Source: an uncultured Dehalococcoidia bacterium
GTDB taxonomy: Bacteria; Chloroflexota; Dehalococcoidia; Lucifugimonadales; UBA1123
Direction: 5' to 3'
Assembly (NCBI GenBank): GCA_951812505.1
Contig: CATOSI010000001.1
Coordinates: 124,001 to 188,000 of the forward strand
DNA length: 64,000 nucleotides
Under the pieces are notes generated by a model that worked only from the letters and a program-made list of their open reading frames with translations, did not search any database and was not told the origin of the DNA. The translations under genes and the position numbers were made by a program. This document shows, piece after piece, positions 35,999 to 46,400 of the stretch. Each line of letters begins with the position of its first letter. Within the stretch, counting starts at the first letter, position 1.

Positions 35999-37939
35999 AT
36001 GCCAGCGTCTTTACTCCGCTACAGATTAACGGCCATAGCCGGATTGGCGCTCGCCATGGTCCTCGTACTTGCCTGTACACGAGAGGTAGTCAGGGAGGTG
36101 CCGACTGAAGTCATCGTCGAGAAGGAGGTGGTGAAGGAGGTACAGGTCCCTGGCGAGACTGTCGTGGTAGAGAAGGAAGTTGTGAAGGAAGTCCAGGTGC
36201 CCGGCGAGACCGTCGTGGTTGAGAGGGAAGTTGTCAAAGAGGTAATCAAGGAAGTTCCTATCGAGGTCGAAAAGGTCGTCGAGAGGACAAAGACGCTGAT
36301 CGCCACTCCCAGTCCGGCCGACCAGCGATTCTTCATGACAACGCTCGATCCGATGGCAAATCGAGGCGGCACACTAATCACGTCCAACAATGGCCCGCCC
36401 GGCCACTTCGACTTTTACGTCTCTGGTTCGATTACCTGGCACGGGTGGATGACGCCCATGTACGATAACCTTCTTCGGAAGGACACGCGAACGCCGGATG
36501 TTACGATTGTGCCCGACCTTGCTCATAGCTGGTCTGCAAATGACAATCTCGACACTTACACATTCAATCTGCGCGAGGGCGTGAAATTCCACAACGGCGC
36601 CGAGTTGACCTCTAACGACGTGAAGAGGACTCTGGAGCGAGTCGTTTTCCCGGACAGGTTCGAAACCACGGGCCTGAGGAGCGCGTACCAGGCGATTTTC
36701 CAGACCGCTAAAGTCACCGAGATTAACACTCCCGACGAGTACACCGTTGACATCGTGATGGAGGAACCGCGCAGTGTCGGCTGGGTGATGGCGGGCGCGT
36801 CGGAACAGGGAGTCAAGATAAGCCAGGCTTCGGTGCTGGACCAGTATGACGGAAACCTCAGGGACGCTGACCCCACGGAGGTGTCAGGCACAGGTCCGTT
36901 CATCACTGTAGAGAGAACTGACGACTACGTGATACAGGAGGCCAACCCCAATTACTGGAATCCGCACGCGCCGTATCTGGACAAGATACAGCACATCTGG
37001 CTTCCGCTGATGACTCCACAGATCACCGCAGCGCTGGCGGCGAATCGGGTTGACTGGAGTATGTTCATTCCGCCCGGAGACGTTCCGACGTTGCTGGAGG
37101 ACCCGCAGTTCAAGGTGGCAATCCACCTGAGACCTACTTACCATCTGATTCCGCTGAACCTGACGAGGCCGCCGTTCGACGACGTGCGAGTCCGCAAGGC
37201 TGTCGCGCTTGTATTCGACCAGGAAGCCCTCATCGAAGGTGGAAGCCAGGTGCAGGCGCTGCTCTTCGCGGGTGGCTGGTTCGGAGAGGGGCAGGGAGTT
37301 TACTCGCTTACGACCGAACAGCTTAGAAATGAGAAGTACTGGCGGAGCCCGACTCCCGAAGACATCGCCGAGGCACAGCAATTGCTGGTCGAAGCCGGCT
37401 ATCCCAATGGGGAGGGAATCCCGACGCTAGACCTGCTGGGCAGGGCGGACGGTCCCTGGTGGGAACTGGTGCTGGTTCTGGAACAGGCCTGGCTCAAGCA
37501 GCATCTCAATATAGACTCTGAAATCAGGCTCGCAGAGGTATCGGTTGTGGGCGACGACGTCCGGGGTCTGAGGTTCGACATATTCCCAGAAGTCAACTCG
37601 AGCATGAGAGTGCCGACTCCCGAATACTACATCAAGAACGCGTTCGGACAGTGCGGCGGAGGTCCCTGCAACGCCAATATCTTCAACTACAACGACCCCA
37701 AGCTCGACATGATGCTTAGGGAGCTCGAGCTGGAATTCGACCCAGACAGGCGAATGACGCTGTCCAAGGAACTGTCGGACTATCTCACGCAAGAGATGAT
37801 CATGGTTCCCTGGGACACCGGCGAAATCACTTACCACATGTACAACGACGACGTTAAGGGCTATATGCCCCATAACACCGAGTTCAGAGGCGTCTATATA
37901 ACCAATAAGTGGGACCACGTCTGGCTGGACCGCAAATAG
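35999..37939 (+). CDS. ABC transporter substrate-binding lipoprotein (peptide/solute family 5)
   Basis: A 646-residue family 5 binding protein. A signal peptide ends in the lipobox LVLAC (Cys near residue 22), so the protein is anchored on the outer face of the membrane. A 70-residue linker of repeated Val-Glu-Lys units follows (EVVKEVQVPGETVVVEKEVV, twice almost identically). The body has the SBP_bac_5 pattern YTFNLREGVKFHNGAELTSNDVKRTLER and a VRKAVALVFDQEALI helix. GGGGG lies seven bases before the ATG. It probably binds oligopeptides or similar solutes for the two permeases downstream. Confidence 0.9.
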   Translation: MPASLLRYRLTAIAGLALAMVLVLACTREVVREVPTEVIVEKEVVKEVQVPGETVVVEKEVVKEVQVPGETVVVEREVVKEVIKEVPIEVEKVVERTKTLIATPSPADQRFFMTTLDPMANRGGTLITSNNGPPGHFDFYVSGSITWHGWMTPMYDNLLRKDTRTPDVTIVPDLAHSWSANDNLDTYTFNLREGVKFHNGAELTSNDVKRTLERVVFPDRFETTGLRSAYQAIFQTAKVTEINTPDEYTVDIVMEEPRSVGWVMAGASEQGVKISQASVLDQYDGNLRDADPTEVSGTGPFITVERTDDYVIQEANPNYWNPHAPYLDKIQHIWLPLMTPQITAALAANRVDWSMFIPPGDVPTLLEDPQFKVAIHLRPTYHLIPLNLTRPPFDDVRVRKAVALVFDQEALIEGGSQVQALLFAGGWFGEGQGVYSLTTEQLRNEKYWRSPTPEDIAEAQQLLVEAGYPNGEGIPTLDLLGRADGPWWELVLVLEQAWLKQHLNIDSEIRLAEVSVVGDDVRGLRFDIFPEVNSSMRVPTPEYYIKNAFGQCGGGPCNANIFNYNDPKLDMMLRELELEFDPDRRMTLSKELSDYLTQEMIMVPWDTGEITYHMYNDDVKGYMPHNTEFRGVYITNKWDHVWLDRK

Positions 37940-37997
37940 GTAGGCGGAGACAACGAAAGCCACCGAAGACGTGCTGTACAGGATAGAATGATACTGA

Positions 37998-38027
37998 GGG
38001 GCAGGGTCTGCGGCCCTGCTCCTTCTT
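37998..38027 (+). terminator. Hairpin between binding-protein and permease genes
   Basis: GGGGCAGGG and CCCTGCTCC form a 9-bp stem (one G-U pair) with a 7-base loop, followed by TTCTTGT. The position suggests an attenuator that makes the lipoprotein more abundant than the permeases. Confidence 0.6.
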
Positions 38028-38067
38028 GTATGCCCATACTCGACCGAACAGATCCTGGAGACCCCAC

Positions 38068-39024
38068 TTGAACAGGTATCTCACGCGCAGAATCCTTCTC
38101 GCGATTCCCACACTGATAGGGCTCACCATAATGATCTTCGGGATCATGCGGATTCTGCCCGGCGACCCTCTGGGCACGTTCATGACCGGGGACTATTTCC
38201 AGATCATGACGGACGAGGAGATCAATCGTCTCAGGGCGGACCTGGGACTCGACCGCCCGCTCATACTTCAGTACTGGGACTGGGTGAGCGACGTACTTAC
38301 GGGATCGTTCGGCAGGTCGCATCACCGCAACGACCCCATCATCAACACGATACGGAGCAGGGGCCTGATCAGCATGGAGATAGGCTTCTTGGCGGTCATT
38401 TTCTCATGGATCATAGGGCTGCCGGTGGGCATCATCAGCGCATTGAAACCGCATTCGTTCTCCGACGTGAGTGTCAGCACGACAGCGGTGTTGTTCTTGG
38501 CCATCCCTAATTTCTGGCTAGGACTTCTCATAGTGCTGGTGACAGTCACCTTCTGGGGGTATCATCCGCCGCTTGCGGGCGTCCACTTCTGGGAGGACCC
38601 GTGGACCAACTTCCAGATTGTGATATGGCCGGTGGTGGTGCTCGGAACCTCGATGGCGGCTATAATCGCTCGAATGGCGCGTTCGTCGCTTTTCGAGGTA
38701 CTGCGGGAGGACTATGTAAGGACGGCAAGAGCCAAGGGGTTGGTCGAGAGGATGACCATTCTAAGGCACGCCGTTCCGAACGCGCTGCTTCCGGTGCTTA
38801 CGCTCAGCGGGGTAATGCTCGGCTTCGCGCTGGGAGGGTCGGTGGCGGTCGAGGTCGCTTTCGGTACGCCCGGTATTGGCAAGACGATGGTGAGCGCGGC
38901 TTGGGAGCGCGACATGAACGTGGTCCAGAGTCTCGTGCTTCTTTACGGCATGACCTTTGTGCTGGTCAACCTTGTGGTTGACCTGCTTTACGGATGGATT
39001 GATCCAAGAATAAGGCTCTCATAG
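38068..39024 (+). CDS. ABC transporter permease, DppB/OppB type
   Basis: A 318-residue membrane permease. It opens with YLTRRILLAIPTLIGLTIMIFGIMR, has the LPGDP motif after helix 1 and LGLDRPLILQYWDWV, and carries the ATPase-coupling EAA loop (REDYVRTARAKGLVERMTILRHAVPNAL) near residue 225. The TTG start at 38068 has TGGAG seven bases upstream. About six transmembrane helices are expected. It pairs with the DppC-type permease that follows. Confidence 0.92.
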   Translation: MNRYLTRRILLAIPTLIGLTIMIFGIMRILPGDPLGTFMTGDYFQIMTDEEINRLRADLGLDRPLILQYWDWVSDVLTGSFGRSHHRNDPIINTIRSRGLISMEIGFLAVIFSWIIGLPVGIISALKPHSFSDVSVSTTAVLFLAIPNFWLGLLIVLVTVTFWGYHPPLAGVHFWEDPWTNFQIVIWPVVVLGTSMAAIIARMARSSLFEVLREDYVRTARAKGLVERMTILRHAVPNALLPVLTLSGVMLGFALGGSVAVEVAFGTPGIGKTMVSAAWERDMNVVQSLVLLYGMTFVLVNLVVDLLYGWIDPRIRLS

Positions 39025-39086
39025 TTCGTTCTGATGCGCGACTTACACAGAGAAACCCGGCAAGAATTGTAGAAAGAAGCGACCTC

Positions 39087-39974
39087 ATGGAGTCAGCATT
39101 CGCCGAGAGGGCTGCACAGACTCGAATGTCAAAGAGTGCGGACGCAGTGGGCAATTTCGTCCGGAAGAGTCCCTGGCACGCCTTCTGGGGCGTTGTGATA
39201 CTCGTACTCGTGCTAATGGCGGCGCTCGCGCCAGTAATCGCGCCTTACGATCCCATCCAGCCTAATGTGCAAAGAATGCGATTGGCCCCGGACTCCCAGA
39301 ACTGGACTGGCACGGACATCGTTGGCCGGGACGTCACTTCGAGACTGATTTACGGAGCTCGCGCCTCGCTGTTCATAGCGGTGAGTTCTGTTGTCGTGGG
39401 TACGCTCATCGGTGGTGTGTGGGGATTGATCAGCGGATTCTTCGGCGGGAGATTCGACCTCTTCAGCGAGAGATTCGTCGAAATACTTCTCGCCCTTCCC
39501 GGCCTTATACTGGCATACCTGCTGGTGCTCGTACTGGGCGCCAACTTCTGGACTGTGATTGGCGCTCTCGCCATCTCCCGCGTCCCGACGGTGGTGCGCG
39601 TTATCCGGTCAGTCGCGCTGTCGGTGCGCGAGAGCATGTACGTGGACGCGGCGTTGATCATCGGCGCCTCCCAGGCGCGAATCATCTGGAAGCACATAGC
39701 ACCGCAGTGCATAGCGCCCCTCATCGTCCTAATTACGGTTGACATTGGGGGCGTTATCATCGCGGAGGCGTCCCTCAGCTACCTGGGAGTCGGAATCGCG
39801 CCGCCCACGCCATCCTGGGGGCGTATGCTGGGCGACGCCAATCCGACACTTTACCCGATGTGGTGGCTCGTCGCTTTCCCCGGCCTTCTGATAACGCTCA
39901 CCGTGCTGGCGTTCAACCTATTCGGCGACGGTATCCGCGATGCGCTGGACCCGAGGCTAAGAGGCACTACTTAG
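39087..39974 (+). CDS. ABC transporter permease, DppC/OppC type
   Basis: A 295-residue permease with an N-terminal helix (AFWGVVILVLVLMAALAPVIAPYDP), WTGTDIVGRDVTSRLIYGARASL, and the EAA loop RESMYVDAALIIGASQARIIWKHIAPQ near residue 180. It ends in FNLFGDGIRDALDPRLRG, standard for DppC. Transporters of this type need two ATPases (DppD/DppF); neither is encoded here, and the next gene is convergent, so ATPases must come from elsewhere or be shared. Confidence 0.93.
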   Translation: MESAFAERAAQTRMSKSADAVGNFVRKSPWHAFWGVVILVLVLMAALAPVIAPYDPIQPNVQRMRLAPDSQNWTGTDIVGRDVTSRLIYGARASLFIAVSSVVVGTLIGGVWGLISGFFGGRFDLFSERFVEILLALPGLILAYLLVLVLGANFWTVIGALAISRVPTVVRVIRSVALSVRESMYVDAALIIGASQARIIWKHIAPQCIAPLIVLITVDIGGVIIAEASLSYLGVGIAPPTPSWGRMLGDANPTLYPMWWLVAFPGLLITLTVLAFNLFGDGIRDALDPRLRGTT

Positions 39975-39975
39975 G

Positions 39976-40821
39976 TTAGAGAGACGCCTCGGCGACGCGC
40001 TCAATTTCATCGGCCATTTCTTCCTCGGTCTCTTTCAGATCGGGTCGGACAATTACCCTGTTCGCGCCGGCGTTCAGGTAGTCCTGGCCGTTCTGGCGGT
40101 CGGGCGGCTGACCGTACACGGAAATCGTGATGGCCTCAGGATCGCGCCCGCGCTCTTCGGCGAGCGCGTCAAGCTGCTTGCGACTGTCCTCCACCTGCTG
40201 CGGGGTGACACGGTTCGGGAGCCAGCCGTCTCCGACCTCGACGATTCGCTGCAAAACACGCCTGGCCATACCGCCTATCAGAATCGGAGGATGTGGCTTC
40301 TGCGCGGGCTTGGGATACATCTGCACGGGTGGGAAGTCGTAGTAATTGCCGTGGAACTCGGCCTCGTCCTTCGTCCAGAGCTCTTTCAGCGCGAGAAGTG
40401 ACTCCTTGGCCTGTGTCCAGCGGTGATCGAAGTCGCCACCCATGATCTCGGTTTCCTCGCGGTGCCAGCCGGTGCCGATGCCGAGGATGAAGCGTCCGCC
40501 GCTGAACAGGTCTAAGGTGGAGACGGTCTTCGCAAGCACCAGAGGGTTGCGCTCAGGAATCAGAGTAATGCCGGTTCCGAGCTTGATGGTGCTGGTGGCG
40601 CCGGACGCCTGGGCGAGCGCGATGTAGGGGTCGGCGAAGTGGGCATATGTCCAGGGGATGACGCCGTCCTCAGAGCCCGGAAACGGGCTGGTTGACTCGA
40701 CAGGAAGGACGGGATGCTCTGCGTACCAGATGGACTCGAAGCCGAGCTCTTCGGCCTTGGAGGCCATGAATGCGGCGTTGACCTTATAGGCGGGCAGGGG
40801 GGTTGAGATTCCTATGGTCAT
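39976..40821 (-). CDS. LLM-class F420-dependent-type oxidoreductase
   Basis: A 281-residue luciferase-fold protein. IGISTPLPAYKVNAAFMASKAEELGFESIWYAEHP and DLFSGGRFILGIGTGWHREETEIMGG are typical of the F420-dependent TIGR03619-like subgroup. The ATG at 40821 is used because AGGAG lies eight bases upstream; an extension to 40887 is rejected. Substrate unknown. It ends one base after the convergent permease gene and lies 66 bases downstream of the peptidase gene. Confidence 0.87.
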   Translation of the reverse strand: MTIGISTPLPAYKVNAAFMASKAEELGFESIWYAEHPVLPVESTSPFPGSEDGVIPWTYAHFADPYIALAQASGATSTIKLGTGITLIPERNPLVLAKTVSTLDLFSGGRFILGIGTGWHREETEIMGGDFDHRWTQAKESLLALKELWTKDEAEFHGNYYDFPPVQMYPKPAQKPHPPILIGGMARRVLQRIVEVGDGWLPNRVTPQQVEDSRKQLDALAEERGRDPEAITISVYGQPPDRQNGQDYLNAGANRVIVRPDLKETEEEMADEIERVAEASL

Positions 40822-40887
40822 GGGTGTTGCTCCTGTTGGCTGAAGGGTTGGGGGCGTCAGGATGATATTGCTTATTTCACGCGGCAT

Positions 40888-42240
40888 CTACCGGGCGAGC
40901 GCGCCCATTGGGTCCCAGGGCGGGAGGGGGATGGGCTCGGTGTCGAGGGCGGTGATCAGGTCGGGAGACAGGTACTTGCGCGGCGCGGCGATCTCGAACA
41001 TGTACTCATCGAACCAGGAGTCGTTCATGAGGAAGAAGCCCTTGTCGCCGACCGTGTTGCCGTAGCTGTTCTCGACGCGCCAGCGCCGGGGGCTGCCTTT
41101 GACCACGTCCACGCCCGTGAACAGCATGGCGTGTGTCATCTGGGTCTGGCCGTATTCGAGTCGGGTTGCTTTGTCCATCTCGAACTCGGAGCCGTAAACC
41201 GCGCCGTAGTCGAACAGGTCGGCGTCCCAGAGGCCGAGCTTGCGATGGTTCTGCTTGCCGGTGTCGCAGCCCATCCACACGGGGCGACCGTCGAGCAGCT
41301 GGCGAAACGTTATGTTCTTTAGTACCTCAGCGGGAACGTTCAGATAACGGACCGATCTTGCGCCGACCACATTGCCAAGGTAGGAGATCGTGTATGTCTG
41401 GAAGTATGGATGATCGGGGCGCGGGTCGTTCACGAGACAGACCATGTCGCGGTAGTCGGTGGAGATGTAGCGGTCGGCGAAGTCGGTCGGCATCAACTCA
41501 CCGTCGCGGTGGAATTTGCCCTCTTTGTCGCGCCACTGCCAGTCCACTACCGACGGCGGACTGCCAAGGTGAATACATAGGATGCGATAGACGGCGGTGA
41601 GGGTGTCCAACTTGGCCTGTCGCATGGCATCCAGCCCGGCCTCTTCCTTGTAGAGGCTTCTGATCTTCGCCGCGCCCTGCCGCACCTGGTAGTAGAGCGA
41701 ACTGTTCATCTGGCGGGTGTTGCCGGAACTCTCGGTCTCGGGCATGGCCTCCTTGGGTACGACGCCGTACTTGTCCACCAGGTTGACGAACATATCCCAC
41801 TGGCCTGCGTCCTCGACGGGGGCGGTCATGAGATGCTGGATGATCCGGTCGTCGGTTGGGCGGTCGGCTGTTTCGATAACAGCTTCTAGGATGAAGTTCG
41901 CTCGTTCCACCTTATCCCAGAACATCATGTAGCTCTGGCTGTACTCGAAACGGGGTGTGTTCAGCGACTTCATCGTGTCCACGCGGAACAGGTTCAGCCC
42001 GCTGAATAGCCAGCAGCGCCCGGAGTTTCCCTGGTGTGTCGGCGCCCACTCGTCGAGGAGCGTAGAGAATGTGTGACTGGCGTTGGTCACTATTTCGTGA
42101 TCGAGCGCGACCTCGTTTACATCGCGCTGGGTGACGGTGTTCTGCATGAGACGGTTTCGCGGGTCGGAGCCGAAGTCGTCTCTAAAGCCGCCCAGTTGCT
42201 CAGGAGTGAGCGAGATGTTCATATCGGTCTGTGTAGTCAA
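40888..42240 (-). CDS. C1-family aminopeptidase C / bleomycin hydrolase
   Basis: A 450-residue papain-fold cysteine peptidase. The catalytic triad is visible: Cys in QGNSGRCWLFSGLN near residue 76 (with the oxyanion Gln), His in MTHAMLFTGVD near 371 and Asn in WRVENSYGN near 392. Family members are hexameric cytoplasmic barrels that trim peptides from the N-terminus and inactivate bleomycin. Length is normal for PepC. It lies 31 bases downstream of the NHL-repeat gene on the same strand. Confidence 0.92.
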   Translation of the reverse strand: MTTQTDMNISLTPEQLGGFRDDFGSDPRNRLMQNTVTQRDVNEVALDHEIVTNASHTFSTLLDEWAPTHQGNSGRCWLFSGLNLFRVDTMKSLNTPRFEYSQSYMMFWDKVERANFILEAVIETADRPTDDRIIQHLMTAPVEDAGQWDMFVNLVDKYGVVPKEAMPETESSGNTRQMNSSLYYQVRQGAAKIRSLYKEEAGLDAMRQAKLDTLTAVYRILCIHLGSPPSVVDWQWRDKEGKFHRDGELMPTDFADRYISTDYRDMVCLVNDPRPDHPYFQTYTISYLGNVVGARSVRYLNVPAEVLKNITFRQLLDGRPVWMGCDTGKQNHRKLGLWDADLFDYGAVYGSEFEMDKATRLEYGQTQMTHAMLFTGVDVVKGSPRRWRVENSYGNTVGDKGFFLMNDSWFDEYMFEIAAPRKYLSPDLITALDTEPIPLPPWDPMGALAR

Positions 42241-42271
42241 TGGTCAAGCCTCCGGGCACTGCGAGTATTTC

Positions 42272-43297
42272 TTACACTTTCACGAGCTTCTGCATGGAGC
42301 GGAGCTCGCGCTGCGGTTCCATCTTGCTGCCGTAGTCGCTCCAGGAGACTTCGGCCACGTAGATGTCGCCGCGCGAGTCAACAGCGATGCCGTGCGGGGA
42401 GTAGAATCGTCCGCTCTGATCGCCGTAGCTCTCACGTCCGACACGCGCCAGCACCTTGCCCTTCTTGTTCATGATCGTTACGCGCGGGCCGAGGTCGGTG
42501 CCGATGTCGTTGGTGGCGATTCCGGCGAAGTATTCTCCGATGTAAACCAGTTCCTCGCCCGTTCCGTCGTCTATGCAGATGGTGGCGGCGCGGGACAGAT
42601 TTACCCACTGGGTCTCGAACTTGCCCTTGTCATCGAATATCTGGATGCGGTGATTCTCGCGGTCTGCGACGTAAACCCATCCCTCAGAGTCGGTCGTAAT
42701 GTTGTGGACGATGTTGAACTGGCCCTCGGCGGTGCCTGACGCTCCCCAGGAGAACAGGTAGTCCCCGTCCGGGGAATATTTGTGGACGCGGGCGTTGGAG
42801 TACCCGTCGGCCACGTAGAATTCGCCGTTTCGCTTGTCAATCGCGACATGGGCGGGACGGTTGAAAGGCTTCCCGCTCATCTTGGGAGCCGGTTCATGGG
42901 CCACTCCGAGCGTCATAAGGAGTTTGCCGTCGGCAGTGAACTTGCGGATCGTGCTGTCGCCGTTGTCAACACAGAAGACGTTGCCGTCGGGAGCGATGGT
43001 GACGGCGTGTGGATTGGCGAAGACGCCTTCGCCCCAAGTATCTACGATGTTACCCTCTGAGTCGAATATGATCATGGGGCAGGTGCCGCGGTTGAATACA
43101 TAGACGCGGTCGTTGGGGTCCACGTCCACCGAGGTGGCCTCCTTGTATGTCCAGCCATCGGGCAGGATTCCCCAGTCGGAGCCGGAGACTTCGTACCTGA
43201 AGTCGCCCTCGCCAAGGACTACGGGGCCTCCTACCTCACCTTCGTGTCCCTCGCTTCGTAAGCCGTATTCCCAATTCTCGTCGTGTGTGGTGGTCAT
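42272..43297 (-). CDS. NHL-repeat six-bladed beta-propeller protein
   Basis: A 341-residue propeller. Recurrent blade motifs are visible: NPHAVTIAPDGNVFCVDNGDSTIRKF, RPAHVAIDKRNGEFYVADGYSNARVHKYSPDGDYLF, VHNITTDSEGWVYVADRENHRIQIF and SPHGIAVDSRGDIYVAEVSW. This pattern is shared with peptidyl-alpha-hydroxyglycine amidating lyase-like proteins, but the catalytic residues cannot be judged by eye. There is no signal peptide, so it is probably cytoplasmic. The adjacent peptidase gene suggests a role in peptide metabolism, as inference only. Confidence 0.82.
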   Translation of the reverse strand: MTTTHDENWEYGLRSEGHEGEVGGPVVLGEGDFRYEVSGSDWGILPDGWTYKEATSVDVDPNDRVYVFNRGTCPMIIFDSEGNIVDTWGEGVFANPHAVTIAPDGNVFCVDNGDSTIRKFTADGKLLMTLGVAHEPAPKMSGKPFNRPAHVAIDKRNGEFYVADGYSNARVHKYSPDGDYLFSWGASGTAEGQFNIVHNITTDSEGWVYVADRENHRIQIFDDKGKFETQWVNLSRAATICIDDGTGEELVYIGEYFAGIATNDIGTDLGPRVTIMNKKGKVLARVGRESYGDQSGRFYSPHGIAVDSRGDIYVAEVSWSDYGSKMEPQRELRSMQKLVKV

Positions 43298-43452
43298 GTT
43301 GTTATTCCTCCCATGACGTTTGTGAAGTGCAAAAGTTTGCGGTTAATGAGGTTGTACACGATGGAAGTCGGCAGGTCAAATGACGCCGCGATATGGCGTA
43401 TCGTTCCGCGCTGGACTAGAATGATATTCGCAACCAGGACGGGTGAGTACAC

Positions 43453-46400
43453 ATGATTCCGCTAAAGCTGACTGTCAAGAACTTCCTTTGTTACAGGGAC
43501 AACACACCCACGCTCGACCTCGAGAGTGTTCACCTTGCCTGCCTGTGCGGTGACAATGGACATGGCAAGAGCGCGCTGCTCGACGCTATCACGTTCGCGC
43601 TGTGGGGAAGTTCGCGCCTTGGTGATCGCAACCACGACGATCTGATTCACAAAGGCCAGAGCGATATGCTGGTCGAACTGGAATTCGAGTCGTCGGGTGA
43701 GAGGTACAGGGTGGTCCGCCGCAGGGCAAGGGGCAGGTCCCAGGGACGGACGGGGCTTGAGTTCTTCATCCGTAATAACGCGGGCGATTGGCGCGCGATT
43801 ACAGGGAACACGGTCAGGGACACCGAGCAGTTCATAACCGAACGAATAAGGGTGGACCACGAGACGTTCGTGAACACAGCGTTCCTGCGTCAGGGGGACG
43901 CCGATAGATTCACCACTTCCAAGCCATCAGATCGCAAACGCATCCTCGCCGAGGTACTCGACCTCTCTTATTACGACGACCTGGGGCGCCGCGCAAGGGA
44001 CAGGGTGAGCGAACTGCGTCTGGAGACGCAGCGCCTGGAGGCGGACATCCAGATTCGAGAGCGCGAGGCCGAACAGAAGGCGACTCACGAAGATACGCTC
44101 CATGACGTGTCGCGCGAGATAGCGGGCCTGGAACCACGGCTTATGGAGGCGCGCAATCTACTGGAGGACGGAACGAGGCTGGTCGCTGAACTGGAAGGCA
44201 AGAGTAATGACCTCGGCGAGTTGATAGTCCGGCTCCCACAGACCGAGAAGCTGTTGCAAGAGACGGCCGATAGGGCAGAGAGATACCGCTCAAGAGTAAA
44301 TGAGGCCGAGGAGTTGCTTCTGAGACAGGCTGAAATAGAGAAAGGATACTTGGAGTCGACGGCCTTGCAGGAAGAGGATGAAAGACTGAACCGCGCGCTC
44401 AACTCTAAGAACGAGATCGAACTGGTAGTTGCCGGGCATCGTCAGGAAATTGCGGTTGAGCGAGAGCGGCTCATTACACAGCGCGATCAGTTGACCAAGT
44501 TGATTGAATCCATGCGGGCCGCGGCAAGTGTTATCCCGCAGCTCGAGGAGTTACTGGCGAAACTGCGCCCCAGGCGGGAGAAGATAGAGGAGTTCCAAGC
44601 ACGCATCGAGGAGTTCAGCTTCAAGGAGAAGCAGACCAGACATAAGCTGGAACAGATGGAGGGCTATCGCGCGGAGTATGAAGAGATGCGCGAGCAGATG
44701 CTGGTCCTGGAAACTAGGATCTTCAGAGAGAAAAGCCGATTGGAGGCTGAACTGGAGAGGCTGACTTCCACTCTTGAAAAGGATGTTCGCCCCCGGTCGG
44801 AGCTTCTGCCTGGACTCATGGAGCAGAGGGAGGCCCTGAACACAGAGTCTGCGGGACTGGAATCGCTCACAGGCCGAATCGAAGACGCCAGAGAGCGCGT
44901 GAATTCCATTGACGAGCGGGTGATTACTTTGCGGGGGGACAATGATCGCCTGCGTGAGACGATGCAGGATACTCGCCAGAAGTTCGATCTGCTGGAAAGC
45001 GGCGACCTGGACTGTCCGCTCTGCGGGAAAGAGCTTGACAGGGACGGCCGTGAACACCTGCGCGCGGAGTACGAAGAGATAGGTATGCGGAGCAAGGACC
45101 AATTCCAAGCGAATGAAGATGAAATAGCATCTCTTGCGCGCCAACGCGAGCCTCTCGCTCGCAGCATGGTCCAGATGGAATCCGAGTACGACGCAGCCTC
45201 TCGCCGGTTCCAGAACAATATGGGACAACTTACCGCGCGAATCGAGGAGGCGGGATCCGCACAGAAGAGAGCGGAAACGCTGGAGTCTGAGATTGCAGTC
45301 CTCAAGGAGACACTGGAATCCGGGACCTTCATGCCGGAGGAGCGCACAGTCGCGGACCGGATCAAAGAGTTGCTGAACAGTATAGAGTTCGACCCCCGTG
45401 ATCTGGACGAGCTTACGCAAGAGCATCGAAGGATAACGGATGAAATCAGAGGGTCGCAGCGGGATCTGGACGAACTCAGAGTGGATGTGGATAGAGCTGA
45501 GAGTGAAATCAGTCAGAAAATCAACGTCGCGGCGCAGGCGAAGGACGGTATAGAGCCCGCGCAGACACAGTTGGCTCCGGTAGTCGCCGCGCTTGAATCA
45601 AGGGACTTCTCGCATGAAGCGCGCGTCCAGGTGGAGAAACTGGAGGCGGAAATAGGCGAGTTGGGATACGATGCCGCGCGACACTACGAAGTTCGTGAAA
45701 GAATCATGGACCTCGTCGGGTTCGGCAAGTTGCGTCAGCAGCTGGACTCGGCCCTCGGTCAAATCGAGTGGGACAGGGTCCAATTGGAACAGACCGGGAC
45801 AGATTTGCAAAACCTTCGCTCAGAAGTGTCTGAGATGAAGGAACGGCGTGATCTACTCTCAGTCGAGACGGCGCTTCTGCCGGAGGCGCGGTCTGAACTG
45901 GAGAGATTCCGGGCCAATTTCGAAAACCTGGAGAAGCAGCTTACGAGCGCCAGGGTCCGTCTGGGAATCGTGCAGGATGCGGTTGAGCGCTGCAAGCGGA
46001 TGGCACGCGAAGCTGCTGAACTCGGCCGGAAGCGAGACGAGCAGATAAGGGAACGAGGTCTGTACGAGGAGTTGGCCATTGCCTTCGGACGGAACGGAAT
46101 CCAGGCTCTCATCATCGAAGACGCTCTGCCTCAGATAGAGAATGATGCCAACGACCTACTTGGCAGACTGACCGACAACAGGATGTCGCTTAAACTCCAA
46201 CTTAGTGAAGGGCGTCGCATTGCAGGCTCGGACACACGTGCCGAGGAGATGAGCATAGACATCTCCGACGAGATGGGGACGAGAGCGTACGAGACGTTCA
46301 GCGGGGGCGAAGCGTTCAGGATCAACTTCGCTTTGCGTATCGCGCTATCGCGGCTGCTCGCTAGACGTTCAGGGGCTCCGCTGCCGATCCTGTTCATTGA

